Source: AC-32 sp963717475
Lineage (GTDB): Bacteria; Actinomycetota; Thermoleophilia; Gaiellales; Gaiellaceae
Direction: 5' to 3'
Assembly (NCBI GenBank): GCA_963717475.1
Contig: OY970337.1
Coordinates: forward strand, 1,364,001-1,428,000
DNA length: 64,000 nucleotides
Shown here in pieces: positions 42,339-50,754 of this stretch. Within the stretch, counting starts at the first letter, position 1. Every line of letters starts with the position of its first letter. The notes below the pieces were generated by a model. It had not been told where the DNA came from. It did no database searches and saw only the letters and a list, made by a program, of their open reading frames with translations. A program made the translations under genes and the position numbers.

Positions 42339-43377
42339 CGCTCTCAATGATACGAGCCGCCTTCCGCTCCGCAGGCCGCCGGGATCGCCGCCGTGCGCCG
42401 CCCATCGCGAGCAGGAGGGCGAGGCCCAATGCCACTGCCAGCGCCGCTGCCATTGCCTCGGGCACGGGCGCGCCCTTGTGAGACGGAACGGCCTTCGCGC
42501 GGGGCGTCGTTGCCACGGCATTCGGCACGAGATCGAGGCGCCGCGCGTCGCCGGAAGCGCTCGGACGCACGCCTTCGGACGGGACGTGCCGCTGCCGCGC
42601 GCGCGCCGAGCGGTGCAGCTGCCGTGCGACGGATCGCGCGGGTCTGATTGCGATGCGCGGCGCGGGTCGCCTGCCCGCCGTCGCCCGTACCGACGCCGTG
42701 ACCCGCGAAGGCAGTGATTCCGGCTTACGCTGCCTTAGCCGCGGTGGCCTGCGCGCGCGCACTGGCGAGCGCGGCCGTGGGACCGCACCCCGTCCCGGCG
42801 GCGGCGGAGGCGCGACGGCCGGCGGAGCCGGAGCGCCGCCCGGCCCCGGATCCGGTGGAGGCGGAGGCGCGGGCACCCCGCCGGGGACCGGCGGGGGCAG
42901 CGGCGGCGCACCGGGCGGCCGCGGCGGCATGAACGAGAGCGGATCGACGTACCCCTGCGGATCCGAGGCCACGCGCACGCCGAGATGGACGTACGGCTCC
43001 GGAAGCTCGGCGTCCGCCCCGGCTGGCCCGACCGTCCCGACGACGTCGTGTTCGGCGACCTGCTGCCCGCGTCTCACCGAGTACGAGCCGAGGTGAACGA
43101 GCGTCACCGAGTAGCCGTCGCTCGTCTCGATCGAGATCGTCCTTCCCGAGCTCGGAACTGACCCCGCGAAGGAGACCGTCCCCGACACCGGGGCTGACAC
43201 CGCAACGCCCTCCGCTGCGCCGATGTCGATCCCGCGATGCTGGCCCGCGGCGTACGGATGCGCGCGGTCGAACGCGAAACCGGTGAGGACCGAACCGCTG
43301 ACGGGCCAGCTCCAGCCGAGCGCCGGAGCCGGCGCGAACAGCGCGGCGGCGAGAGCGACGGGCACCAACGAGCGCAT
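42106..43377 (-). CDS. Secreted M23 (LytM) peptidase-like protein with Pro-rich linker and C-terminal membrane anchor
   Basis: 423 codons from the ATG at 43377, supported by GGAGG 10 bases upstream. Signal peptide MRSLVPVALAAALFAPAPAL, then an M23 domain (GFAFDRAHPYAAGQHRGIDI, VTLVHLGSYSVRRGQQV, PYVHLGVRVASDPQGYVDPL). His, Asp and HxH positions are mostly present; the HxH motif reads VHLGV, so activity is doubtful. A Pro/Arg-rich linker leads to a helix (AAALAVALGLALLLAMGGAR). The last ~77 codons overlap the metG2 5' end in another frame and look non-native, so the true stop may have been lost. Confidence 0.75.
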   Translation of the reverse strand: MRSLVPVALAAALFAPAPALGWSWPVSGSVLTGFAFDRAHPYAAGQHRGIDIGAAEGVAVSAPVSGTVSFAGSVPSSGRTISIETSDGYSVTLVHLGSYSVRRGQQVAEHDVVGTVGPAGADAELPEPYVHLGVRVASDPQGYVDPLSFMPPRPPGAPPLPPPVPGGVPAPPPPPDPGPGGAPAPPAVAPPPPPGRGAVPRPRSPVRARRPPRLRQRKPESLPSRVTASVRATAGRRPAPRIAIRPARSVARQLHRSARARQRHVPSEGVRPSASGDARRLDLVPNAVATTPRAKAVPSHKGAPVPEAMAAALAVALGLALLLAMGGARRRSRRPAERKAARIIESDALLPDDTDLLRERGAAHRQRVHDHRRGHPRPASPAARRRDLLPDRHRRARLQGLPRGGGTGPRSQDVRRRHRRELA

Positions 43378-43452
43378 CGAGAAGACCTCCGTTGTCAGAA
43401 ATGGAAACGCGGACGCCAAGGTATCAGGCCGGTCACCCGTTGTCAAACATGG

Positions 43453-44256
43453 CTACAAAGAGCTGCGGTAGAGCGTGTTCCGGGACACTCCGGTCAGGCC
43501 CGAGACGAGCTCCGCCGCACGCCGGCGCGAGATTCCCAGCTCAACGAGCTCGCCGACCGCCGCGAGGGCCGCGGCGTCATCGACCGCCTCCGCCTCAGCC
43601 GGTCCGAGGACGAGCGTGATCTCGCCCTTGGCACCAGCGGCGAAGCGCTCCGCGAGCTCGGCGAGCGTGCCTACGGCGACCTCCTCGAAGCGTTTCGTCA
43701 GCTCGCGGCAGACTGCCGCCGGCCGCTCGGGGCTTACGCGTGCAAGCGCGCGCAGCGATGCCGCGAGCCGCTGCGGCGACTCGAACGCCACCACGGGCCA
43801 CGGCCATGCGCGAAACTCGTCCGCCAAGGCCGCCAGGGCCCGCTCGGCGCGAGGCAGGTAGCCAACGAACTGGTAGCGCTCGGCCTCGAGGCCGGACGCG
43901 ACGAGCGCCGTCTCCACCGCCGACGGCCCCGGCAGCACCGTCACCTCCACGCCGGCGGCGAGCGCCGCACGCACCAGCCGGGCTCCCGGGTCGGAGACGC
44001 CCGGAAGGCCTGCGTCGCTGACGAGCGCGATCCTCTCCCCCGCCTCGAGCCGCGGCACGAGCTCGGCCGTCCGGGCCGCCTCGTTGTGCTGGTGGTACGA
44101 GAGCAGCCGCGCGCGCAACCCATGCCGCTCGAGCAGTTTCCGCGTGTGCCGCGTGTCCTCGCAGAGGACGACGTCCGCCTCGGCCAGCTCGCGCAGCACC
44201 CGCAGCGTCACGTCCTCGAGGTTCCCGATCGGCGTCGCGCAGACCGCGAGCGGCAT
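43453..44256 (-). CDS. rsmI: 16S rRNA (cytidine-1402-2'-O)-methyltransferase
   Basis: 267 residues. TP-methylase motifs: VCATPIGNLEDVTLRVLREL, CEDTRHTRKLLERHG, ALVSDAGLPGVSDPGARLV, TVLPGPSAVETALVASG and FVGYLPR. The C-terminal helical piece (LGISRRRAAELVSGLTGVSR) matches the RsmI end. It methylates the 2'-OH of C1402 in the decoding centre. The ROK kinase stop lies 2 bases upstream, so the two genes are probably co-transcribed. Confidence 0.92.
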   Translation of the reverse strand: MPLAVCATPIGNLEDVTLRVLRELAEADVVLCEDTRHTRKLLERHGLRARLLSYHQHNEAARTAELVPRLEAGERIALVSDAGLPGVSDPGARLVRAALAAGVEVTVLPGPSAVETALVASGLEAERYQFVGYLPRAERALAALADEFRAWPWPVVAFESPQRLAASLRALARVSPERPAAVCRELTKRFEEVAVGTLAELAERFAAGAKGEITLVLGPAEAEAVDDAAALAAVGELVELGISRRRAAELVSGLTGVSRNTLYRSSL

Positions 44257-44257
44257 C

Positions 44258-45163
44258 TCAGCCGAGCGCCTCGAAGGCGATCATCCCCGCGCCGATCACG
44301 CCGGCCTGGTAGCCCAGCTGCGCTTGCACGATCTTCACCGTGTCGCGCGCCGGCTCGAGCCCCTCCCGCGCGAGCACCTCGCGCGCCGGCCCGAGCAGGA
44401 GCTCACCCGCGGCCGAGCCGAACCCGCCGCCGACGACGAACACCTCCGGCTCGAAGACGTTGACGAAGGTCGCGATTCCGGCGCCGAGCCAGCGGCCAAT
44501 CGCGCCGAGCACCTCGAGCGCACGGGAGTCCCCTTCCTGAGCCTTCGCCACGAGCTCCTCGCCGCGCGAGCCCTCGCCGTAGAGCTCCCGCGCCGCGCGG
44601 GTGGCCGCATTCCCGGAGGCGTACGACTCCAGATGACCCCGCCCGCCGCAGCCGCAGGGCAGCCCGTGGTCGGCCTCGATCACGATGTGGCCGAGCTCCG
44701 CACCGACTCCGGTCGTCCCGCGAAACGGGTGGCCGTCCAGCACGACTCCCCCGCCGACCCCGGTTCCGAGCGTCAGCATCACGACGACGCTCGCGCCCTT
44801 CGCCGCGCCTGCCTGCCACTCGCCGAGCGCCGCGGCGTTGCCGTCGTTGTCGATCGCCACCGGCAGCCCGTGGCGCTCACGCATCCGGTCTCGGAAGTCC
44901 ACGCCCTGAAGCGGGATGTTCACGGACGCGACCGCCCGGCCCGCGCGCTGGTCGACCCGGGACGGGATGCCGAAGCCGAGCGCCGCGATCTGGCGGCCGT
45001 CCCGCAACTTCTCGACGATCGCGTCGAGCCCGGCGAGGAGCGCGTCCTCCGAAGAGACGTCCGTCGGCTCGAGCGCCTGCTCCTCGATCGAGCCGTCGGG
45101 CGTCACCACGGCTGCGAGCGTCTTCGTCCCGCCCACGTCGACGCCGATGACCCGCGGTCCCAA
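44258..45163 (-). CDS. ROK-family sugar kinase (glucokinase-like)
   Basis: 301 residues from the TTG at 45163, which fits the family start VIGVDVGGTKTLAAVV. ROK features: AIDNDGNAAALGEW, LTLGTGVGGGVVLDG, GAELGHIVIEADHGLPCGCG, and a zinc site in which CGCGGRGHLESYASG carries His where many ROK proteins have the third Cys. VFVVGGGFG is at the C-terminal end. The probable activity is ATP-dependent glucose phosphorylation; N-acetyl sugars cannot be excluded. It is divergent from the LCP gene with only 24 bases between starts. Confidence 0.85.
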   Translation of the reverse strand: MGPRVIGVDVGGTKTLAAVVTPDGSIEEQALEPTDVSSEDALLAGLDAIVEKLRDGRQIAALGFGIPSRVDQRAGRAVASVNIPLQGVDFRDRMRERHGLPVAIDNDGNAAALGEWQAGAAKGASVVVMLTLGTGVGGGVVLDGHPFRGTTGVGAELGHIVIEADHGLPCGCGGRGHLESYASGNAATRAARELYGEGSRGEELVAKAQEGDSRALEVLGAIGRWLGAGIATFVNVFEPEVFVVGGGFGSAAGELLLGPAREVLAREGLEPARDTVKIVQAQLGYQAGVIGAGMIAFEALG

Positions 45164-45187
45164 GGCGCCGGTACCATACGCCGCCGG

Positions 45188-46381
45188 ATGGCGTCGCCCG
45201 GCGGAGAGAAGCCGTATCGCCTCTACCGCGGCGGGCGAGTCAAAGGCCGCGTGCCTACGGCCTCGCCGCCCGGCCGGCCACCCCGCACGCCGCGGCCCGC
45301 TCGCGACGGGCGCAGCAACTACCGCGGGCCCGGGCCGAAACCGCGCGTCCGCACGGCGCGACGAATTCGCTGGGGCCGCGAGATCGGGATCGCGATCGTG
45401 CTCGTCGTCCTCTTCCTGATCGTCTGGGCGGTGCTCGGCTACCTCGTCGTCCGCGGCGGCGTCTCCGACGCGAACAAGCGGCTGCCGGCGACGGCCCGCA
45501 CCGCGCTCACGCCGAACAACGGGTCGCTGCTCACGAGCCCGACGGCGATCCTGCTCCTGGGCACCGACCACTCGCTCGCGGTCTCGCGCTCCGGCGACCG
45601 CCATTCGGACTCGATCACGCTGCTCCGCACGGACCCGAAGCACCATCGCCTCTACTACCTCTCGATCCCGCGCGACCTGCGCGTGGACATTCCGGGCTAC
45701 GGGCCGTCGAAGATCAACGCGGCGTACCAGATCGGCGGGCCGCGCCTCGCGATCCGGACCGTGGCGACCTATACCGACATCCCGGTCAACCACGTGGTCG
45801 TCGTCAACTTCACGCAGTTCAAGGACCTGATCGACAAGCTGGGCGGGATCACGATCGACATCCCGCGGCCGATCGTGTCGAAGTTCGACTGCCCGTTCCG
45901 CTCGCCGGTCCGCTGCTCGCGCTGGCGCGGCTGGCGCTTCCGCGCAGGCACGCAGCACCTGAACGGCCGCCGGGCGCTGATCTACTCACGCGTCCGCGAG
46001 AACCTGCTCGACCCCTCCGAGAGCGACATCACCCGCGGCGAGCGAAATCAGCAGGTGCTGCAGGCGACCATGAGCAAGCTCGCGAGCTTCTCGACGTTCA
46101 TGCGGCTGCCCCTGGTCGGCGGCAGCCTGCTGAAGCCGCTCGCGACCGACCTCTCGACGAACGACTTCATGTCCCTCGGCTGGGCGAAGTTCCGGGCCGG
46201 GAGCACGATCCACTGCCGGCTGGGCGGAACCTCTACCGGCAGCGACATCACGCCGAGCGAGGACAACGCCAAGGTGATCCTGATGGTGCTCGGGAAGTCG
46301 GCCGTCCAGCCGCCCGCGCCGTCCGGCGACACCTACCCGCCGGGGTGCATCTACGGGACCCGCACGCCGGGCGCCCGCTGA
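45188..46381 (+). CDS. LytR-CpsA-Psr (LCP) family cell-wall glycopolymer ligase
   Basis: 397 residues from the ATG at 45188. A Pro/Arg-rich cytoplasmic head (~90 residues) is followed by one membrane helix (IGIAIVLVVLFLIVWAVLGY) and the LCP domain: ILLLGTDHSLAVSRSGDRHS, DSITLLRTDPKHH, LYYLSIPRDLRVDIPGYG, KINAAYQIGG, and RRALIYSRVRENLLDPSESD with DITRGERNQQVL. Asp and Arg residues that bind the polyprenyl pyrophosphate are present. It attaches wall polymers to peptidoglycan. TACCAT 10 bases before the start may be the -10. Confidence 0.9.
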   Translation: MASPGGEKPYRLYRGGRVKGRVPTASPPGRPPRTPRPARDGRSNYRGPGPKPRVRTARRIRWGREIGIAIVLVVLFLIVWAVLGYLVVRGGVSDANKRLPATARTALTPNNGSLLTSPTAILLLGTDHSLAVSRSGDRHSDSITLLRTDPKHHRLYYLSIPRDLRVDIPGYGPSKINAAYQIGGPRLAIRTVATYTDIPVNHVVVVNFTQFKDLIDKLGGITIDIPRPIVSKFDCPFRSPVRCSRWRGWRFRAGTQHLNGRRALIYSRVRENLLDPSESDITRGERNQQVLQATMSKLASFSTFMRLPLVGGSLLKPLATDLSTNDFMSLGWAKFRAGSTIHCRLGGTSTGSDITPSEDNAKVILMVLGKSAVQPPAPSGDTYPPGCIYGTRTPGAR

Positions 46382-46382
46382 C

Positions 46383-46664
46383 CTAGGTCTCGGCCGCCTT
46401 TTCCTTCTTCTCGGCCTTCTCCGGCTTCGACTCGTTGGTCTCGGCCTTCGCGCCGTCCTTCGACTCGTCGCGCTTGCGCTTGCCGCCGCGGCCGTAGTCG
46501 GTCGAGTAGAAGCCCGAGCCCTTGAAGTGGACCGCGACCGGGTAGAGCACGCGCTCGAGCGGGCCCTCTCCGCAGACCTCGCATCCGTCCGGGGCGGAGT
46601 CGTGAATGCTCTGGAAGAGCTCGAACAGGTGCCCCTTCGGGCAGCGGTACTCGTAGATCGGCAT
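46383..46664 (-). CDS. FmdB-type zinc-ribbon protein
   Basis: 93 residues. N-terminal zinc ribbon MPIYEYRCPKGHLFELFQ with the second pair in DGCEVCGEG; the first knuckle has Cys and His rather than two Cys. LERVLYPVAVHFKGSGFYST is typical of the FmdB regulatory family. A Lys/Glu tail (SKPEKAEKKEKAAET) follows. Function unproven; some homologues act in regulation or RNA binding. It is convergent with the LCP gene, with only one base between stops. Confidence 0.85.
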   Translation of the reverse strand: MPIYEYRCPKGHLFELFQSIHDSAPDGCEVCGEGPLERVLYPVAVHFKGSGFYSTDYGRGGKRKRDESKDGAKAETNESKPEKAEKKEKAAET

Positions 46665-46681
46665 CGCTCTAACGATAGTGA

Positions 46682-46867
46682 CTAGGGACGCCGTTCCCGT
46701 TCCAGCGTCTCCCGGAAGCAGGGAGCGTCCTCGAACGCCGCCAGGCCGGGCGGGGTCTCGCGGTTGCGCGCGCGGCGGCGGCGGGCGGCGGCGAGCACGG
46801 CGGAGGCGCCGACGAGACCGCCGAGCAGGAAGGAGCGCAGGCGCTCTGACCGCGGTTGGCCGTCCAT
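46682..46867 (-). CDS. Small single-pass membrane protein
   Basis: 61 residues from the ATG at 46867. A hydrophobic segment SFLLGGLVGASAVLAAARRR sits near the N-terminus with a strongly basic flank, then GLAAFEDAPCFRETLERERR. The shape resembles YtxH-like small proteins but is too short to assign. The start is back to back with the psuK-like gene, 15 bases apart. It ends 17 bases before the FmdB start. Confidence 0.55.
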   Translation of the reverse strand: MDGQPRSERLRSFLLGGLVGASAVLAAARRRRARNRETPPGLAAFEDAPCFRETLERERRP

Positions 46868-46882
46868 GCCACGATTGTCGCA

Positions 46883-47704
46883 GTGATCTGCACGCTCGGC
46901 GATCTGCTCGTGGACGTGATCGTGCGTGGGCCGGCTCAACTTGCGGCGGGCGCCGACACGTCCGTGGAGACGCGGCTCGCTTCGGGCGGGCAGGCGGCGA
47001 ACGTCGCGGCGTGGGCGGTCGAGCTCGGCGAGGAGGCGCGCTTCGTCGGGAAGGTTGGAGATGACGCGGCCGGGGAGCTCGCGCGCTCGCTGCTCGAGCG
47101 GCGCGGGGTCGAGGTGCTCGGGCCGGCGGTCGAGGGCCGGAACGGGGTCGTGGTCGCGCTGGTCGGGCCGGACGGCGAGCGGACGATGGCGACCGACCGC
47201 GGGGTCGCTCCGGATCTGCGCGCCGAGGAGCTCGACGCCGCCTGGTTCGAAGGATCCCGCTGGCTGCACCTGTCCGGCTACTCGCTGCTCGCCGAGCCGA
47301 TCGCGGAAGCGGCCCTGGCCGCGGCCCGGCTGGCTCGGGAGGGCGGGGCGGTCGTCAGCGTCGACCTCTCGTCGTGGAGCGCGATCCGGTCGTACGGCCC
47401 CTCACGCTTTCGGGAGCAGCTGGAGAAGCTCGCCCCGGACGTCATGTTCGCGAACGAGCCGGAATGGGAGCTCGTCGGCGCTGCTTACGCGCTCGCGGAG
47501 ACGGCGGTGCTGAAGCGCGGCTCGCGGGGAGTCGTCGTCCACGGCCCGGAGGGCAGCGAGGAGCACTCGGCAGCCGGCGTCGACGTCGTGGACACGACCG
47601 GCGCAGGCGACGCGCTCGCGGCGGGCTTCATCGTCGGCGGCATCGAGCTCGGGCTGGAGGCAGCGGCGCGCTGCGTCGGGCAGCTGGGAGCGGTTCCTTC
47701 GTGA
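46883..47704 (+). CDS. psuK: PfkB-family kinase, probable pseudouridine kinase
   Basis: 273 residues from the GTG at 46883. PfkB pattern: ICTLGDLLVDVIV at the start, LASGGQAANVAAWAVELGEE, FVGKVGDDAAGELARSLLE, and the catalytic signature DVVDTTGAGDALAAGFIVGG. The adjacent gene, overlapping by 4 bases, encodes pseudouridine-5'-phosphate glycosidase. Kinase plus glycosidase is the known route for pseudouridine breakdown to uracil and ribose-5-phosphate. Specificity is therefore inferred from context; a generic ribokinase activity is the alternative. Confidence 0.8.
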   Translation: MICTLGDLLVDVIVRGPAQLAAGADTSVETRLASGGQAANVAAWAVELGEEARFVGKVGDDAAGELARSLLERRGVEVLGPAVEGRNGVVVALVGPDGERTMATDRGVAPDLRAEELDAAWFEGSRWLHLSGYSLLAEPIAEAALAAARLAREGGAVVSVDLSSWSAIRSYGPSRFREQLEKLAPDVMFANEPEWELVGAAYALAETAVLKRGSRGVVVHGPEGSEEHSAAGVDVVDTTGAGDALAAGFIVGGIELGLEAAARCVGQLGAVPS

Positions 47705-48585
47705 CGGAACTGCTCCGAATCGCCCCGGAAGTGCAACAAGCTCTCCACAGCGGGGGCCCAGTCGTGGCGCTCGAGACTACGCTGATCGCCCACGGGTTCC
47801 CTCCCAGGGTGGGGGTGGAGGTGGGGCTCGCGGCAGACGCTGCGGTCAGGGCCGAAGGAGCCGTGCCTGCGACGGTCGGCGTCCTCGACGGCGCCGTCGC
47901 GGTCGGGCTTGGCGAAGCGGAGCTCGAGCGCTTCGGCGAGGCCGGTCCCGACGCGCGCAAGGCCGGCCCGCGGGACCTCGCCGCCTGCGCGGCGCAGGGA
48001 GCGCTCGGCGCCACGACCGTCGGCGGCACGCTCGCCGTCTGCCGGGCGGTCGGGATCCGCTTCATGGGCACCGGCGGGATCGGCGGCGTCCACCGCGGCT
48101 TCGCCGAGCGGCCTGACATCTCGGCCGACCTCGCCGAGCTCGCGCGAACGCAGGCGCTCGTGGTCTCGTCCGGCGCCAAGTCGCTGCTCGACGTGCCCGC
48201 CACCGCGGAGGCGCTCGAGACGCTCGGCGTCCCGGTGCTCGGCTACCGAACGGACGAGCTGCCGCTCTTCTACGCCGCGGCCGGCGGGCCTGCGGTCTCG
48301 GCGCGAGTCGAGGAGCCCGAGGAAGCGGCCGCGATCGCGCGGAGCCATTGGGAGCTCGGCGGCGCGGGCCTCCTGCTCGGCAACCCGCCCGAGAGCGGCG
48401 TGGACGTCGAGCCGCTCGTCGCCGAAGCGCTCGCCCAGGCCGCCGAGCAGGGCGTGAGCGGCAAGGCCCTGACCCCGTTCGTCCTTGCCCGCCTGCACGA
48501 GCAAAGCGGCGGCCGCACGCTCGAGGTCAACCGCGACCTGATCGTCGCGAACGCGGCACTCGCGGCTCGAGTCGCCGTCAGTTAG
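47701..48585 (+). CDS. psuG: Pseudouridine-5'-phosphate glycosidase
   Basis: 294 residues from the GTG at 47701 (GTGA overlap with the kinase). PsuG features: VVALETTLIAHGFPPRVGVE, GAVPATVGVLDGAVAVG, GATTVGGTLAVCRAVGIRFM, TGGIGGVHRG and SSGAKSLLDVPATAEALETL. The metal and substrate residues expected in the VVALETT and SGAKSLLD segments are in place. It splits pseudouridine 5'-phosphate into uracil and ribose 5-phosphate. A strong terminator directly after it closes the two-gene operon. Confidence 0.92.
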   Translation: MTELLRIAPEVQQALHSGGPVVALETTLIAHGFPPRVGVEVGLAADAAVRAEGAVPATVGVLDGAVAVGLGEAELERFGEAGPDARKAGPRDLAACAAQGALGATTVGGTLAVCRAVGIRFMGTGGIGGVHRGFAERPDISADLAELARTQALVVSSGAKSLLDVPATAEALETLGVPVLGYRTDELPLFYAAAGGPAVSARVEEPEEAAAIARSHWELGGAGLLLGNPPESGVDVEPLVAEALAQAAEQGVSGKALTPFVLARLHEQSGGRTLEVNRDLIVANAALAARVAVS

Positions 48586-48586
48586 C

Positions 48587-48614
48587 CGGAAGGCCCTCTC
48601 GCGAGGGCCTTCCG
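48587..48614 (+). terminator. Perfect-stem intrinsic terminator after psuG
   Basis: Stem CGGAAGGCCCTC / GAGGGCCTTCCG (12 bp, no mismatch) with a TCGC loop. It begins one base after the psuG stop. The T-tract is weak (GCAATTC). Being symmetric, it may also serve the convergent beta-helix gene. Confidence 0.8.
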
Positions 48615-48635
48615 CAATTCAGCTCCGAGCGTCGA

Positions 48636-49664
48636 TCAGTGACAGGTCACGCCCACGCACTGCGCGCTGTTGCCGTTGTGATGCGCCGTGTTCCCCCCGC
48701 CGTCAATGTTCCCAGCGGCGGCGAAGATGCCCAGGTCGTGGTTCCTGTTGGCGTGGTTTCTCTTGATCGTGTTGCCAGGGTCCTCGATGTCGATCCCATC
48801 GGCGCCGTTCCGGTGCGCCGAGTTGTTGACGAGGCGGTTACCGGTCGAGCCCTGGAACGCATGGATCCCGTCGCCAACGCTTCCCCGGACGGTGTTCCCA
48901 CGGAGCAGGCTGTCCGTCGTCGTGAACAGCTCGATTCCGATCTGGTTCCGGAAGACGGCGTTATGCGTGATCCTGATGTTCGTCCCGTGGAACGGCCCGA
49001 TCCCGGCGATGTCGTTCCTGTAGACGCGGTTGTGGTCATAGACGTTGGACGCCGAGAAGTCCGACGTGATCCCCCACGACGCGTTGTGGTGAGCCTTGTT
49101 GTGGTCGACCTTGTTGTCGTCGCTGCCGGTGATCAGCACGATCGCCGACGCGGTGTTGCCGAACACGTTGTTGTGGGAGATGTGGTTGTGGGTCGAGCCC
49201 ACGAGGTGGATACCGTCGAAGTTGGCGGTCACCCGGTTGTGGTCGATAGTCGTGTGGTCGGACGTGCCCAGCTCGATCCCGCGGAAGGTCTGCTGCACCG
49301 TGAGGCGCCTGAGCGTGTTTCGGCTCGCATCGGCGAGCTGCACGCCCTGCTGGAATTGCTGAATCGTGCCGTGCCTGATCAGGACGCGGTCGAAGCCGCC
49401 GGTGTTGTCGATCCCGTTTGCAGCCGGGTCGTTGACGCCGTCGATCGTGTGGCCGCCGAGATCGATGCGGATGTGGTCGGCGCCGACCACGAGCCCGGGA
49501 CCGGGACAGTCGATCAGGTCGTTCCTCAGGTGGATGCTGTGAGTGATCACCTGCCCGCAGGTGACAGGCTGCTTCTTTGCCAGCGCGGCGCCGGCTCCAA
49601 ACGTCAGCAGCGCCAGGGCAGCCGCGGTCAAAATCGTCCCTCCAAGCATTCGTTTCTTTGCCAT
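48636..49664 (-). CDS. Secreted right-handed parallel beta-helix repeat protein
   Basis: 342 residues from the ATG at 49664, with GGGAG 6 bases upstream; an upstream start at 49691 lacks this. Signal peptide region MLGGTILTAAALALLTFGAG. After TCGQVITHSIHLRNDLIDCP come about ten 22-25 residue rungs rich in N, D and H, such as HNRVTANFDGIHLVGSTHNH and HNNVFGNTASAIVLITGSDD. This is the NosD/pectate-lyase-like solenoid. Four cysteines (two near each end) could cap the helix. No catalytic motif stands out; polysaccharide binding or cleavage is possible. Confidence 0.85.
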   Translation of the reverse strand: MAKKRMLGGTILTAAALALLTFGAGAALAKKQPVTCGQVITHSIHLRNDLIDCPGPGLVVGADHIRIDLGGHTIDGVNDPAANGIDNTGGFDRVLIRHGTIQQFQQGVQLADASRNTLRRLTVQQTFRGIELGTSDHTTIDHNRVTANFDGIHLVGSTHNHISHNNVFGNTASAIVLITGSDDNKVDHNKAHHNASWGITSDFSASNVYDHNRVYRNDIAGIGPFHGTNIRITHNAVFRNQIGIELFTTTDSLLRGNTVRGSVGDGIHAFQGSTGNRLVNNSAHRNGADGIDIEDPGNTIKRNHANRNHDLGIFAAAGNIDGGGNTAHHNGNSAQCVGVTCH

Positions 49665-49733
49665 CGCTACTCCCTTGTCGGTACCGCTCATGAGGACGCA
49701 GGGCGGGCGGGAAACTTGTCCCCTGCAGCGCGG

Positions 49734-50021
49734 CTACTTGGTGAACGAGCTGAGGAACTCGTCCACGGAGAGCGCCGTCAGCGTCTGCAGCTTCGCGCTC
49801 CCGCGCGCGCCTAGCGCGACCGACACGCGGGCGATCGTCTCCGCGTCCGGCGCCTCGACCACGTTCACGAAGTCGAACGGCCCGAGCGTCGCCCACTGGT
49901 GGACGACCTTGGCGCCGAGCTCCTCGACGTCGCGGTTCACCTCGCGCAGGCGATCAGGGTTGGCCTTCAGGGTCTGCACGCCCTGGGCGGTCAGGCTCGT
50001 GAGCATGATGTAGGTCGGCAT
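49734..50021 (-). CDS. GYD-domain protein
   Basis: 95 residues. Ferredoxin-like GYD-family pattern: MPTYIMLTSLTAQGVQTLKA, VNRDVEELGAKVVHQWATLG, PFDFVNVVEAPDAETIARVS, and LQTLTALSVDEFLSSF. The family is small, soluble and of unknown function. AGGAGG lies about 6 bases before the ATG at 50021. The gene overlaps the 3' end of the membrane protein upstream by 68 bases. Confidence 0.85.
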   Translation of the reverse strand: MPTYIMLTSLTAQGVQTLKANPDRLREVNRDVEELGAKVVHQWATLGPFDFVNVVEAPDAETIARVSVALGARGSAKLQTLTALSVDEFLSSFTK

Positions 50022-50700
50022 CGCTCCTCCTGGTCGGGACTCTCGCCGCCTGGTCGAAGTAGAGCAGCGCGGCGCCGAGGAAGAGTATGGGCGAGATCAC
50101 GAGCACGGACACGAAGGCCGACGCGCGCAGCGCCGCGGTGCCCGCCGAGCGCAGGGTGAAGAAAACGACGTAGGCGCTCAGGAGGCCGACCAGCGCGAGC
50201 GTCGCGAGCGAGCCGATCGAATGGACGAGGTCGGCGCGCGCCAGCTCGTATGCCCGACGGTAGGACAGCCGGCCCTCGATCACCGCGACCGGGACGACCA
50301 AGCCGAAGAGCCCGAGCCAGAAGACCGCGGGCAGGAGCCCCAGGACGTTCAGGAACACGAGCATCAGAACGGCCGGGGCGAGGGCGACGATCCCGACGCC
50401 GGTCGCAACCAGCACGCGACGGGCGCTTCGGCTCAACCCGGCGACCATCTCCGAGGCGAGCGCGTAGGACGAGCTCGACGCGGCCGCACCGACCGTGAGC
50501 ACGACCGGAAGGCGCATCCAGGTGGGCAGCTCTGCGGTCACGACCCCCGCGGCAGCCGGTGCGATTCCGAGCGCGAGAGAGGGCCAGAATCGCCGCTTGT
50601 AGAAGTACAGCGCCTCCGCGACGAGCTGCCCGACGGTGCGGGTCTCCGGCGGGAGCGGCGGCGGGAGCGGCTCCTGCTTGCGTGTCGCGCGTCTGGCCAC
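49954..50700 (-). CDS. Multi-pass membrane protein (DUF975/glycerophosphoryl-like helical type)
   Basis: 248 residues from GTG. A Pro-rich cytoplasmic start, then about six membrane segments, including SLALGIAPAAAGVVTAELPT, RVLVATGVGIVALAPAVLML, LLPAVFWLGLFGLVVPVAVI and FVSVLVISPILFLGAALLYF. Soluble motif VIEGRLSYRRAYELARADLV is typical of poorly characterised actinobacterial membrane proteins. The hydrophilic tail after DQAARVP overlaps the GYD gene and may be a late read-through. No function assigned; the DUF975 resemblance is by eye only. Confidence 0.62.
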   Translation of the reverse strand: MARRATRKQEPLPPPLPPETRTVGQLVAEALYFYKRRFWPSLALGIAPAAAGVVTAELPTWMRLPVVLTVGAAASSSSYALASEMVAGLSRSARRVLVATGVGIVALAPAVLMLVFLNVLGLLPAVFWLGLFGLVVPVAVIEGRLSYRRAYELARADLVHSIGSLATLALVGLLSAYVVFFTLRSAGTAALRASAFVSVLVISPILFLGAALLYFDQAARVPTRRSDADLHHAHEPDRPGRADPEGQP

Positions 50701-50754
50701 TCGCCGAACCTACCCGCTCTTGAACCTCCCCGGCCGATGGTGTAGAAGCGGCCA

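Noticed and set aside
43184..43202. GACACCGGGGCTGACACC as a possible third REP copy
   Set aside because: It is explained by the conserved M23 coding stretch GVAVSAPVSGTV and lacks the GTCAAG arms and the flank.
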